From: Thiomicrorhabdus heinhorstiae
GTDB lineage: Bacteria; Pseudomonadota; Gammaproteobacteria; Thiomicrospirales; Thiomicrospiraceae
Assembly (NCBI RefSeq): GCF_013391765.2
Contig: NZ_JACBGI020000006.1
Span: 34,868-98,867, forward strand
Length of the DNA stretch: 64,000 nucleotides
Reading direction: 5' to 3'
Shown here: one piece after another, positions 19,749 through 28,208 of the stretch
Position numbering within the stretch: position 1 is the stretch's first letter
Layout of the letters: each line of letters begins with the position of its first letter
Program-made: the position numbers and the translations under genes
The notes under the pieces: model-generated
Seen by the model: the letters and a program-made list of their open reading frames with translations, nothing else
Told to the model about the DNA's origin: nothing
The model's database searches: none

Positions 19749-20726
19749 GTGTCGGACTCAAGCAATCACACCCTATCGCAGCGTTTTCAAAGTCTTCAGG
19801 CGCACATTAATCAGCACATTATCGGCCAGCCGCATCTGACCGAGCGCATGTTGATCGCCCTGCTGTCGGACGGCCATCTGCTGGTTGAAGGCCCGCCGGG
19901 TCTGGCGAAAACCAAAGCGATCAAAATCCTTTCCGACCTGCTTGAAGGCTCTTTTCACCGCATCCAGTTCACTCCCGATCTGCTACCTTCCGACATTACC
20001 GGAACCGATATCTACCGTCCGGAAAGCGGCATGTTCGAATTCCAGGCGGGACCGATCTTTCATAATCTGATCCTTGCGGATGAGATCAACCGTGCGCCGG
20101 CCAAAGTCCAGGCCGCTCTGTTGGAAGCCATGGCCGAAGGTCAGGTCAGTGTCGGCCAACGCAGTATGCCGATGGAACCGCTGTTTATGGTTATGGCAAC
20201 CCAGAATCCGCTGGAGCAGGAAGGAACTTATCCCCTGCCGGAAGCGCAACTGGATCGCTTCATGCTCCACGTCAAGGTCGACTATCCGGATGCCGCTAGC
20301 GAACTGAAGATTCTTGAACTGGTTGAACAGGAAGCGCGTAACGAAGACAGCGAATCTTTCGAGCCGATATCGCAACTGGATCTGTTTGCCGCCCGTAATG
20401 AAATCCTCAATCTGCACATGGCGGATGCGGTTAAAACCTATCTGGTCGAACTGGTCATCGCCAGCCGTCAACCGCAAGCCTATCAGAGCGATCTGGCCAG
20501 TCTGATTGCCGTCGGCGTCAGCCCGCGAGCGACTATCGCCTTGTCACGCTGCGCAAGAGCTTATGCCTGGCTCCGAGGCCAGGAATACGTCACTCCCGAA
20601 CATGTGCAGGCGGTGGTACACGATGTTTTCCGCCATCGTCTGATCCTCAATTTCGAAGCCCAGGCACAAGGCATCGACGCCGACGCCATTGTCGATCGAC
20701 TGTTGCAGCTGGTGCCGATCACCTGA
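19749..20726 (+). CDS. MoxR-family AAA+ ATPase
   Basis: AAA+ chaperone-like ATPase of 325 aa: Walker A GPPGLAKT, Walker B LILADEINRAP, sensor MATQNPLEQEGTYPLPEAQLDRF, and a C-terminal helical lid. MoxR proteins act with von Willebrand-factor-A proteins in cofactor insertion or envelope protein maturation. The five genes that follow form the matching Bat cluster with tight spacing. GTG start; a TATAAT box at 19711-19716 lies 32 bases upstream and may be its promoter. Confidence 0.92.
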   Translation: MSDSSNHTLSQRFQSLQAHINQHIIGQPHLTERMLIALLSDGHLLVEGPPGLAKTKAIKILSDLLEGSFHRIQFTPDLLPSDITGTDIYRPESGMFEFQAGPIFHNLILADEINRAPAKVQAALLEAMAEGQVSVGQRSMPMEPLFMVMATQNPLEQEGTYPLPEAQLDRFMLHVKVDYPDAASELKILELVEQEARNEDSESFEPISQLDLFAARNEILNLHMADAVKTYLVELVIASRQPQAYQSDLASLIAVGVSPRATIALSRCARAYAWLRGQEYVTPEHVQAVVHDVFRHRLILNFEAQAQGIDADAIVDRLLQLVPIT

Positions 20727-20742
20727 ACGGGAGCTGGAAACC

Positions 20743-21657
20743 ATGTCGACGCTCTATTCCGATATCGGCGAACTGAACGCTTTGCGGTTTCACGTGAAGC
20801 AGAAGAAACTCGTACCTTTACAACAGCTTCTGGCGAGCAATACCGGCGATCATCACGCTCTTCGCAAAGGCCGGGGCATGACCTTCAGCGAAGTACGCCA
20901 GTACCAGCCGGGCGACGATGTGCGCCATATCGACTGGCGCGTCACCGCACGCACGCAGAAGGTTCACACCAAAGTATTTACCGAAGAGCACGAAAGGCCG
21001 ACCGTGCTGGTTGCCGAACAGTCGGCGGCACTGTTTTTCGGTTCCAAAGTGCGTTTAAAAAGCGCCCAGGCATTGAATATTGCCGCTCTGATCGGCTGGA
21101 CCGCCTTGCAGCAGCACGAACGCATCGGCGGCCTGTGCTTTCGCGGCGACCGTCATCATTGGATCGCCCCGAACCGACCGCAACACACTCTGTTGCAGTT
21201 TCTCGAATCCGCCGTCGACCTGCAAAAGGGGCTCAAACGACCGGGAGCCTGTCCGAATGTATTCTGGCATCAGAGCCTGAAACAATTGACACAAACCGTC
21301 AAACCAGGCAGCCAGCTGTTTCTGATCGGCGATCTGCTCGACTTCGATACTCAGGCCTTCGAATGGGTTAAAAAACTGCGCAGCCACAATGAAATCACCG
21401 CGATTCATGTGTTCGATCCATTGGAAAAACAGCTGCCGTCAAGCGGATGGCTCAGTCTGGCGCGTTCGTTTATCAGCGACGATCTGCTGCGTCTCGACAG
21501 CTTTCGCGACCAGACTCGAAAAGAGTACTCTCAAGGTTATGAAACCCGCTGGCATAACTGCCAACAGGGATTCAGAGCCCTGGCGATTCCACTGATTGAA
21601 GTCGGCACCGACGAATCGCCATTGAAAAGTCTGATACAGCAAAACGTCATCCATTAA
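20743..21657 (+). CDS. DUF58 protein of the Bat operon
   Basis: Protein of 304 aa with the DUF58 signature GRGMTFSEVRQYQPGDDVRHIDWRVTART followed by TKVFTEEHERP. It is a usual partner of MoxR ATPases and vWA proteins; biochemical role undefined. The ATG at 20743 is preferred because GGGAG lies nine bases upstream; the open frame extends back into moxR. A parS-like 16-mer lies inside its early codons (LRFHVKQ). Confidence 0.85.
   Translation: MSTLYSDIGELNALRFHVKQKKLVPLQQLLASNTGDHHALRKGRGMTFSEVRQYQPGDDVRHIDWRVTARTQKVHTKVFTEEHERPTVLVAEQSAALFFGSKVRLKSAQALNIAALIGWTALQQHERIGGLCFRGDRHHWIAPNRPQHTLLQFLESAVDLQKGLKRPGACPNVFWHQSLKQLTQTVKPGSQLFLIGDLLDFDTQAFEWVKKLRSHNEITAIHVFDPLEKQLPSSGWLSLARSFISDDLLRLDSFRDQTRKEYSQGYETRWHNCQQGFRALAIPLIEVGTDESPLKSLIQQNVIH
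20786..20801. promoter_or_regulatory. parS-like ParB-binding site 2
   Basis: GGTTTCACGTGAAGCA matches 14 of 16 positions of the parS consensus TGTTTCACGTGAAACA. It lies inside the DUF58 coding region, as many parS sites do. Confidence 0.5.
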
Positions 21658-21677
21658 AGAGACAGATCAACACACTT

Positions 21678-22166
21678 ATGCCGAATCCAATCGATCCACA
21701 ACTGCTGAACCAACTGCACGACATCCAATTGCCGCAGGCAATCGGCTGGTGGCCGCTGGCGTTCAGCTGGTGGATTCTGATTTTGAGTATCACCTCGATC
21801 GTCATCGGCATCGCCTGGTATATCCGTGAGCAGCGTCGGCGCAATGCCTACCGCCGCAAGGCTTTGAAAAAACTGCTGTCGATCCAAAGCGGGGAGCTGC
21901 ATCCGGCGGAAAAGATCGCCAAAATGAATGCTCTGATGAAGCAGGTTGCTCTGACCACTTACGGGCGCATGGAAGTCGCCGCTCTGCAGCAGCAGGCCTG
22001 GCTGGATTTTCTGCACCAGAAAGCCAGTTATATCAGTCAGCCGGACTGTCTGGCCGACTGTCTGCAAAAAGCCTATGCCGGGCCGGTCGGCGCCGATATC
22101 GAACACTTTCAGATCGAAAATTGCGCGCGCTATTTCGCGAAATGGATCAAGGGGCATCACCAATGA
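21678..22166 (+). CDS. DUF4381 membrane protein of the Bat operon
   Basis: Small membrane protein, 162 aa, with one predicted helix (residues about 28-48, FSWWILILSITSIVIGIAWYI) after a short N-terminal segment containing LHDIQLPQAIGWWP, then a basic cytoplasmic helical region. This pattern and its position between DUF58 and BatA fit DUF4381. Its stop overlaps the batA start (ATGA). Function unknown. Confidence 0.8.
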   Translation: MPNPIDPQLLNQLHDIQLPQAIGWWPLAFSWWILILSITSIVIGIAWYIREQRRRNAYRRKALKKLLSIQSGELHPAEKIAKMNALMKQVALTTYGRMEVAALQQQAWLDFLHQKASYISQPDCLADCLQKAYAGPVGADIEHFQIENCARYFAKWIKGHHQ

Positions 22167-23173
22167 CCCTGTTGCAGAATTTCAGCCAATTCGACCTGAT
22201 CTGGCCGTGGATGCTGGCATTTTTGCCGGTGCCGTGGATCATTCGCCTGCTGGTTAAAAGCGCGGAAAAGCGTCAGTCACCTCTCTTGGCCCCGCAAATC
22301 GTCGCCCGCTTGGAGAACGACCTCAAAGCGACGCAATGGGTGCAGCCGGAAGTGCGTTCCAGACGTATTCCGTTTTTGTATGCACTCTTGTGGCTGCTGC
22401 TGATTCTCGCCGCCAGTCGTCCGGTCTGGTATCTGCAACCGGCACCCTTCACCTTCAGCGGCAAGGAGTTGATGCTGGCGGTCGACCTGTCGGGAAGCAT
22501 GCGCAAAGGCGACATGTATCTGAACGGTCAGGACGTTAGCCGTCTGGTCGCCGTCAAGGCAGTGGTATCACGCTTCATCGAACAGCGAAAAGGCGACCGC
22601 ATGGGGCTGGTGGTATTTGCCGACCAGGCTTTCCTTCTCAGCCCTTTAACCTATGATTTGCAGACCGTCAAAACCCTGCTTAACGAAAGCGAAATCGGCA
22701 TGGCCGGCACCAACACCGCCATCGGTGATGCGATCGGCCTAACACTCAAACATCTACAACAGGCGCATCGCAGTAATGCGGTCATCATCCTGCTGACCGA
22801 CGGCTCCAACACCAGCGGCATCGATCCGCTCGAGGCGGCAAACAAAGCCGAAGAGATGGGCGTCAAAATCTACACCATCGGAGTCGGTAAAACCGAAGAC
22901 CGCCACGGTCTGGATCGCTTCCTGAATCAGAAACCCGATATCGACATCGACAGTTTGCAACGCATTGCCGACCTGACCGGAGGCCAATTCTATCAGGCCA
23001 ACGACAGTGAAGAACTGGCGAAGATCTACCAGCATATCAACCAGCTTGAGTCCAGCGAACATGACGTCTTCAGTTACCGGATCCGTACCGAACTCTATAT
23101 CTGGCCGCTGGGAACCGCGCTGGTATTAAGCATACTGCTGGCCCTTTTGTGGCTGCGCCGGGCGGAGGTATAG
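22163..23173 (+). CDS. BatA-like von Willebrand factor A membrane protein
   Basis: 336 aa with two N-terminal membrane segments (LIWPWMLAFLPVPWIIRLLV and IPFLYALLWLLLILAASRPVW), a periplasmic vWA domain and a C-terminal helix (YIWPLGTALVLSILLALLWL). The metal-ion site is intact: DLSGSM, a Thr in AGTNTAIGDAI and the Asp in LLTDGSN. The start at 22163 overlaps the preceding stop; a longer frame starts in that gene. In this gene family BatA/BatB are linked to oxidative-stress tolerance and envelope integrity. Confidence 0.88.
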   Translation: MTLLQNFSQFDLIWPWMLAFLPVPWIIRLLVKSAEKRQSPLLAPQIVARLENDLKATQWVQPEVRSRRIPFLYALLWLLLILAASRPVWYLQPAPFTFSGKELMLAVDLSGSMRKGDMYLNGQDVSRLVAVKAVVSRFIEQRKGDRMGLVVFADQAFLLSPLTYDLQTVKTLLNESEIGMAGTNTAIGDAIGLTLKHLQQAHRSNAVIILLTDGSNTSGIDPLEAANKAEEMGVKIYTIGVGKTEDRHGLDRFLNQKPDIDIDSLQRIADLTGGQFYQANDSEELAKIYQHINQLESSEHDVFSYRIRTELYIWPLGTALVLSILLALLWLRRAEV

Positions 23174-23174
23174 C

Positions 23175-25154
23175 ATGGAACTGCAACTGCTCCGACCCTG
23201 GTGGCTTTTGGCATGGATTCCAGCCATCTGGCTGCTATGGAAAATCTGGCACCTGCAGCTTGGACAAAGCGGCTGGCAACGCCTGATTGCCCCGCAGTTC
23301 CACTCTCTGCTCCTCGGTGATCAGTACAACCGTCCGAATGACAGTTTGCAAAAGCTGATGGTTTTCGCCTTGGGGCTGGTGTGGTTTTTCATGACTCTGA
23401 CTCTGGCGGGACCATCGGTTAAAACCGTTAAAATCCCGGCACAGAAAAGCCAACAGGGAACGGTGATTATTCTCGACCTGTCGCTGTCGATGCTGGCGCA
23501 GGATTTAAAACCGGATCGACTGAAACAGGCCGAATTCAAAATCATCGATCTGCTGCATAAACATCCCGAACTGGCCGTCGGGCTGGTCGGCTACGCCGGT
23601 TCGGCACATACCATCAGCCCGATTTCCGAAGACAACCGTACTCTGCTTGGCCTGCTACCGGCACTGAATCCGCTATATATGCCGAGTTACGGCTCCGACC
23701 CTCTGCAGGCCTTCAAACAAGCCAAACAGCTCTTGGACGGCGCACATGTCAATCAGGGGCACCTGATCTGGATTACCGACGATGTCGAACAAAATCAGAC
23801 TGCGGATTTGACGGACTGGATCAAAGCCAATCATTACAGTCTGAGCATCCTGTCGGTCGGCACTGCCGGCGGAGCACCGATTCCCCTCCCTGACGGCGGG
23901 TTTTTAAAAGAGCCGAGCGGGGCTCTGGTTCTGCCTGCGGTGCCGGAACGTCGTTTTAGTACTTTGAGTCAGCAACTGGACGCCAATTATCTGCATCTTA
24001 ATCCGGCTGAAGAAGAGCTGGACGAACTGTTACCTCCGATGAATGCCGCTGCCAAACTGGATGACGAGGACAATAAATCGCTGAAAATTCCACTGGATGA
24101 AGGGCCGTTTCTATTGCTGATTCTGCTGCCGTTTATTGCGCTTTTCTATCGCCGTGGCGTGCTTTTCACTTGGCTATTTGCCGCCTGTCTACCGGCCGGT
24201 ATGCTGTGGAGCGATCCGACAATGGCGCAGCCTTCGTTATCGGAATTTTCCGACGTCTTTCAATCCCCTGACCAGCAAGCCTATAAAGCCTGGGAGAAGA
24301 AAAACTACGCCGCCGCCGAAGCCTTGTTTGAAAACAAACAGTGGCGAGCCAGCTCGCTGTATCGCTTGGGGCGCTACAAAGAAGCCGCCCACCTGTTCTC
24401 TTTGGATCACAGCGCTCAAGGGCACTATAACCGCGGCAATGCGCTGGCCAGAAGCGGACAATTGCAGGAAGCCGCCAAAGCGTACCGCCAGGCTCTGAAA
24501 CAACAGACGGATTTTAAAGAAGCCAAAGACAATCTGACGCTGATCGAGTCACTGTTGAAACAGCAGCAGCAAGGACAGAATAACAACTCGAACAATCAAC
24601 AAATTCCACCGCAATCCCCCGCACAAAACAGCGATAAGCAAGAGAGTAAGGATTCACAGAAAAAAACCGCTAAATCCGGGCAGGAAGAGCAACAGACCGG
24701 AAATCAAACATCGCAATCCGGCAGCCCGCCATCCGAGGAACAGGATTCGCAAAAGGCCTCTGACGGCCAGTCAAAGGATTCGGCGCAAAATGCCTCTTCC
24801 AACTCCGCACAAAACGGACAACAAGGCGAAAACCAAAGCGGCAAACCGAGCGATGGAAAAACCGACGCCGATGCAAACTCGCCCTCCGAATCCGGCGAAA
24901 ACCAGTCCACCTCCAGAGAAATTAATCGCGGCGATAAGGATCAGGACAAAGAACCGGAACTCGGTGGAGCCAGCCGGATTGGCGACAGTAACGACGGCAC
25001 TGTAATGTCTCAGCAGCAGCGCGAACAGCTGCAAGCGACACAAAACTGGCTGCAGCAGATTCCCGACGAACCGCAAAAATTCCTGCAGCGGAAATTCGAG
25101 TATCAATACCAGCAATCTCCTTCGCAGGGATCGCAGTCCGATAAAGTGTGGTAA
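23175..25154 (+). CDS. BatB-BatC fusion: vWA domain plus TPR and Q/S-rich tail
   Basis: 659 aa. Residues ~1-80 hold two membrane helices, then a vWA domain with DLSLSM and ITDDVEQN. Two more helices (about 310-345) precede TPR repeats (YKAWEKKNYAAAEALFENKQW..., GHYNRGNALARSGQLQEAAKAYRQAL). A long low-complexity region rich in Q, S, N, K and E (about 460-610) follows. Separate batB and batC genes of other bacteria are here one chain. One base separates it from batA. The low-complexity tail is probably disordered and periplasmic. Confidence 0.85.
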   Translation: MELQLLRPWWLLAWIPAIWLLWKIWHLQLGQSGWQRLIAPQFHSLLLGDQYNRPNDSLQKLMVFALGLVWFFMTLTLAGPSVKTVKIPAQKSQQGTVIILDLSLSMLAQDLKPDRLKQAEFKIIDLLHKHPELAVGLVGYAGSAHTISPISEDNRTLLGLLPALNPLYMPSYGSDPLQAFKQAKQLLDGAHVNQGHLIWITDDVEQNQTADLTDWIKANHYSLSILSVGTAGGAPIPLPDGGFLKEPSGALVLPAVPERRFSTLSQQLDANYLHLNPAEEELDELLPPMNAAAKLDDEDNKSLKIPLDEGPFLLLILLPFIALFYRRGVLFTWLFAACLPAGMLWSDPTMAQPSLSEFSDVFQSPDQQAYKAWEKKNYAAAEALFENKQWRASSLYRLGRYKEAAHLFSLDHSAQGHYNRGNALARSGQLQEAAKAYRQALKQQTDFKEAKDNLTLIESLLKQQQQGQNNNSNNQQIPPQSPAQNSDKQESKDSQKKTAKSGQEEQQTGNQTSQSGSPPSEEQDSQKASDGQSKDSAQNASSNSAQNGQQGENQSGKPSDGKTDADANSPSESGENQSTSREINRGDKDQDKEPELGGASRIGDSNDGTVMSQQQREQLQATQNWLQQIPDEPQKFLQRKFEYQYQQSPSQGSQSDKVW

Positions 25155-25158
25155 TTGT

Positions 25159-26775
25159 ATGAACCCTAGATTGAACTTCAGACATCTGATTATTTTGCTG
25201 ATCGGCACGTTACTGAACTGGCCGGTTTTTGCCGACAGCGTCACGGTGCACAGCGACCGGCAAACCATCGAGATGGGCGACATTCTGACTGTATGGATCG
25301 ATACCGATTTTGCCACTCATGGCCAACAACCGGATCTGTCTGTACTGGAAGACCAGTTTCAGGTGCTCAATTCCCAGCAGAGCAACCAGTTGGAAATCAT
25401 TAACGGCAAAATGTCGGCTCGCACCCGCTGGCAGGTGGAACTGCTGCCGAAGCAGATCGGAGAACTGATGATTCCGCCGATCAAAGTCGATAGCGTCAGC
25501 AGCCAGCCGTATAAAATACAAGTCACCAAAGCCGCGCAAACCGGCAGCCTGAAACCCTACTTTATGGAAGCGACTCTGGATAAAAAACAGGCCTATGTTC
25601 AGGAAGAGGTGCTCTATACCCTGCGTTTCTATTACCGCGGACGTTTGATTTCAGGTAATGTCACTCCGGTAGAATTCGGTCCAGCGCTGGTCAACAAAAT
25701 CAAAGATCAGGCCGTATTCCAGAAATACATCGACGGCAAGCCTTATACCGTGTACGAATGGGTTTACGCCTTCTTTCCACAGGCCAGCGGTCGCAAGACT
25801 ATTCCCGCGGTCGAATTCAACGGCGTCATACAAACCAACGGCCGCCAAAAATCGATTCATCAGGTATCCAAACCGCAAAGTTTGCAGGTCTTGGCGTCTA
25901 AACAAAACCCGCAAAATCAGGTCACCTGGCTACCGGCACAAGACTTGAAACTGAGTGCCACACTGGAACAACCGAAACAAACCCTGAGAGTCGGCGACAG
26001 TCTAAGCCGTACCCTGGTATTAAAGGCAACCGGTTTAAAATCCTCGCAGCTGGTCGAACTCAAATCCGCCGATGGCGACGGCTTTAAACTGTATGCCGAG
26101 CCGGTGAAACGGGAAGAAAGCATCGAACAGAACCATGTTGTCAGCCGCCTTATCCAAGCGCAGACATTGATCTTTACCAAAGCAGGTGAAATTACCATTC
26201 CCGGCCAGACGCTCAGCTGGTGGAATCCGCAAAAACACGCTTTTGAAGAAGCGACCCTAAAACCGCAAACGGTTGAAGTCTTGCCGGCCGCTTCCCAACC
26301 CAAAGCCTCAGATCTGCCTGTCAGACCGGTTTCAACATCGGTTCCACGTGAAACCCCTGCACAAAGCGGTTGGTTATGGCCGGCTCTGAGCGCGGTTTTC
26401 GCTGTGCTGTGGCTGATTACTCTGATTTACGCTTTAAAAAACCGCCGTCCGCAACCGGCTGAACCGCTATCGACAGCGCAAAGCGAAAGCCCGCCTGACC
26501 TGGATTACGGCGACTGGTGTCAAATGCCTGCCAAGCCTTTCTACAACGAGTTGAGAAAACGCATGCGCGAACAAGGCCTGCCAAACACTTCACAACTTGA
26601 AAGTCCCGAACTGAAAAACTTGATCGCCGGGCTTGAGGCGCATCTGTTTTTTGATGCCGAACTTCCCGACGACTATATAGAGAAAATCTGCCGATCATTT
26701 AAACCCGGCAAAAAGAAAAGCAAGTCGTCGGATAATAGCCAACTGGCACAACTTTACGGTCGCGCAGCGGATTAA
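25159..26775 (+). CDS. BatD-like periplasmic protein
   Basis: 538 aa with a signal sequence (LNFRHLIILLIGTLLNWPVFADS), several beta-sandwich repeats (for example DSVTVHSDRQTIEMGDILTVWI, then TLRVGDSLSRTLVLKATGL), a membrane helix near residues 400-425 (LWPALSAVFAVLWLITLIYALK) and a short cytoplasmic end. This domain order is that of BatD proteins. It starts four bases after batB/C and closes the moxR-bat operon. A parS-like site lies in its 3' half. Confidence 0.82.
   Translation: MNPRLNFRHLIILLIGTLLNWPVFADSVTVHSDRQTIEMGDILTVWIDTDFATHGQQPDLSVLEDQFQVLNSQQSNQLEIINGKMSARTRWQVELLPKQIGELMIPPIKVDSVSSQPYKIQVTKAAQTGSLKPYFMEATLDKKQAYVQEEVLYTLRFYYRGRLISGNVTPVEFGPALVNKIKDQAVFQKYIDGKPYTVYEWVYAFFPQASGRKTIPAVEFNGVIQTNGRQKSIHQVSKPQSLQVLASKQNPQNQVTWLPAQDLKLSATLEQPKQTLRVGDSLSRTLVLKATGLKSSQLVELKSADGDGFKLYAEPVKREESIEQNHVVSRLIQAQTLIFTKAGEITIPGQTLSWWNPQKHAFEEATLKPQTVEVLPAASQPKASDLPVRPVSTSVPRETPAQSGWLWPALSAVFAVLWLITLIYALKNRRPQPAEPLSTAQSESPPDLDYGDWCQMPAKPFYNELRKRMREQGLPNTSQLESPELKNLIAGLEAHLFFDAELPDDYIEKICRSFKPGKKKSKSSDNSQLAQLYGRAAD
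26340..26355. promoter_or_regulatory. parS-like ParB-binding site 3
   Basis: GGTTCCACGTGAAACC, matching 13 of 16 positions of TGTTTCACGTGAAACA. The left arm is the GTTCC variant found in pseudomonad parS sites. It lies within batD. Confidence 0.42.
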
Positions 26776-26814
26776 AACTGATTAAACTGGCTGTAAAAAA
26801 CAGGAGATAATCAA

Positions 26815-28140
26815 ATGAAGCCGTTACTTTGGGTAATGGGGTTAAGCTACATGCTGTTGATCGGCGGTTGTACCACCTACGGCGCCATCAGTAATCCCAA
26901 AACACCCGAATCCGCTGCAACGACCGGCGATTACAGTATCACTTCGACCATTCGTCAGAAAGAACCGGGTAAAATTACCCTGCTATTGAGCTTCTCCGGT
27001 GGCGGTTCGCGTGCAGCCGCCCTGTCTTATGGCGTCCTCAAAGCCTTGCGGGATATTCCCAGTTCGCTCGAAAAAGGAGCGCCGAGTCTGCTCTCGGAAG
27101 TCGACCTGATCAGTGCGGTTTCCGGAGGCAGTTTTACCGCTGCCTACTATGCACTGAACGGTGCGGCAACATTCCAGAATTTCGAACCCGATTTTCTTAA
27201 TCAGGATATCGAAGACAACCTGATTACCAAACTGCTCTATCCTTCTCTATGGTTTTCCGATCTCGGACGTACCGATGTGGCTACTCAGCTCTACGAAGAA
27301 TCGGTCTTTAAGGGCGCCACTTTCGGCGACCTCAAAAAACGCAAAAACGCCCCTCTGGTTCTGATTAATGCTTCCGACCTCTCTAACGGGGTGCGTTTTA
27401 GCTTTGTACAGGAATATTTCGACCTGCTGTGCTCGGATCTTTCAAGCTATCCGATCGCCCGCGCGGTTACCGCCTCATCGTCGGTGCCGATCCTCTTTAA
27501 TCCAGTGGTGGTAGAAAACTACAAAGGCTGCAAACCGGATAATCTGCTGATAAAAGACACCCCTCTGCACAGTCGTCAGCTGGAAGAAACCCGTCAGGGA
27601 TTACTCACCTACGTTAGAGAAAAACGCCGTCACCGCTATTTGCATCTGGTAGACGGCGGCATCACAGATAACCTTGGACTGCGCGCCATTTACGATTTTA
27701 TGGAACTTGCCGGCGGCCCGAAGGCGATGACAAAACTCCTGAATCGCACGCCTTCGGACAAGCTGGTGGTAATCGTCGTCAACGCCTCGACACAGTCGGC
27801 CAGCGATATGGGCAGAAGCAATCTTAATCCGTCGATTGAAACCAGTCTAAATGCCATGACGGACATTCAATTGCATCGCTACAATGCCACCACCCTAGAG
27901 CTTTTCGACCAAGCCATGCAAACCTGGAGCTCGCAGCTTTCGACAAAATACCGAAAGGTGACCCCTTACTTTATCGAACTGAATTTCAAGCAGCTCGAAA
28001 ACGAGAGTCAGCGTCAGTTTTTCAATGCTATTCCAACCGGTTTCTATCTGACGGAAGAACAGAAGCAACAGCTGATTAAAGCCGGTGGGGAGCTGCTGAA
28101 AGAACACCCGAAATTACGCCAGCTGTTACAGGATTTATAA
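26815..28140 (+). CDS. Patatin-like phospholipase lipoprotein
   Basis: 441 aa with a lipoprotein signal peptide ending in the lipobox LIGGC (cleavage before Cys19). Patatin motifs: oxyanion hole SGGGSRAAA, nucleophile Ser in SAVSGGSFTAA and catalytic Asp in VDGGITDN. Predicted to be an acyl hydrolase anchored to the envelope, acting on phospholipids. Downstream on the other strand are genes for lysophospholipid reacylation, a possible functional partner. RBS AGGAG eight bases upstream. Confidence 0.87.
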   Translation: MKPLLWVMGLSYMLLIGGCTTYGAISNPKTPESAATTGDYSITSTIRQKEPGKITLLLSFSGGGSRAAALSYGVLKALRDIPSSLEKGAPSLLSEVDLISAVSGGSFTAAYYALNGAATFQNFEPDFLNQDIEDNLITKLLYPSLWFSDLGRTDVATQLYEESVFKGATFGDLKKRKNAPLVLINASDLSNGVRFSFVQEYFDLLCSDLSSYPIARAVTASSSVPILFNPVVVENYKGCKPDNLLIKDTPLHSRQLEETRQGLLTYVREKRRHRYLHLVDGGITDNLGLRAIYDFMELAGGPKAMTKLLNRTPSDKLVVIVVNASTQSASDMGRSNLNPSIETSLNAMTDIQLHRYNATTLELFDQAMQTWSSQLSTKYRKVTPYFIELNFKQLENESQRQFFNAIPTGFYLTEEQKQQLIKAGGELLKEHPKLRQLLQDL

Positions 28141-28150
28141 CTTCCGGGCA

Positions 28151-28190
28151 ATAAAAAACCCGCCGCAGATTACTCCGACGGCGGGTCTTA
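28151..28190. terminator. Intrinsic terminator between patatin and aas genes
   Basis: Stem ACCCGCCG / CGGCGGGT with a 13-base loop. An A-tract on the left gives a strong T-tail for minus-strand transcripts (aas end); the plus-strand tail is weak. Confidence 0.8.
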
Positions 28191-28208
28191 AGGCAAATTG
28201 CCGGAATC

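Noticed and set aside
24541..24930. Repeat array or CRISPR-like low complexity near the end of batB/C
   Set aside because: It is a coding low-complexity Q/S/N-rich stretch with no regular repeat-spacer pattern.
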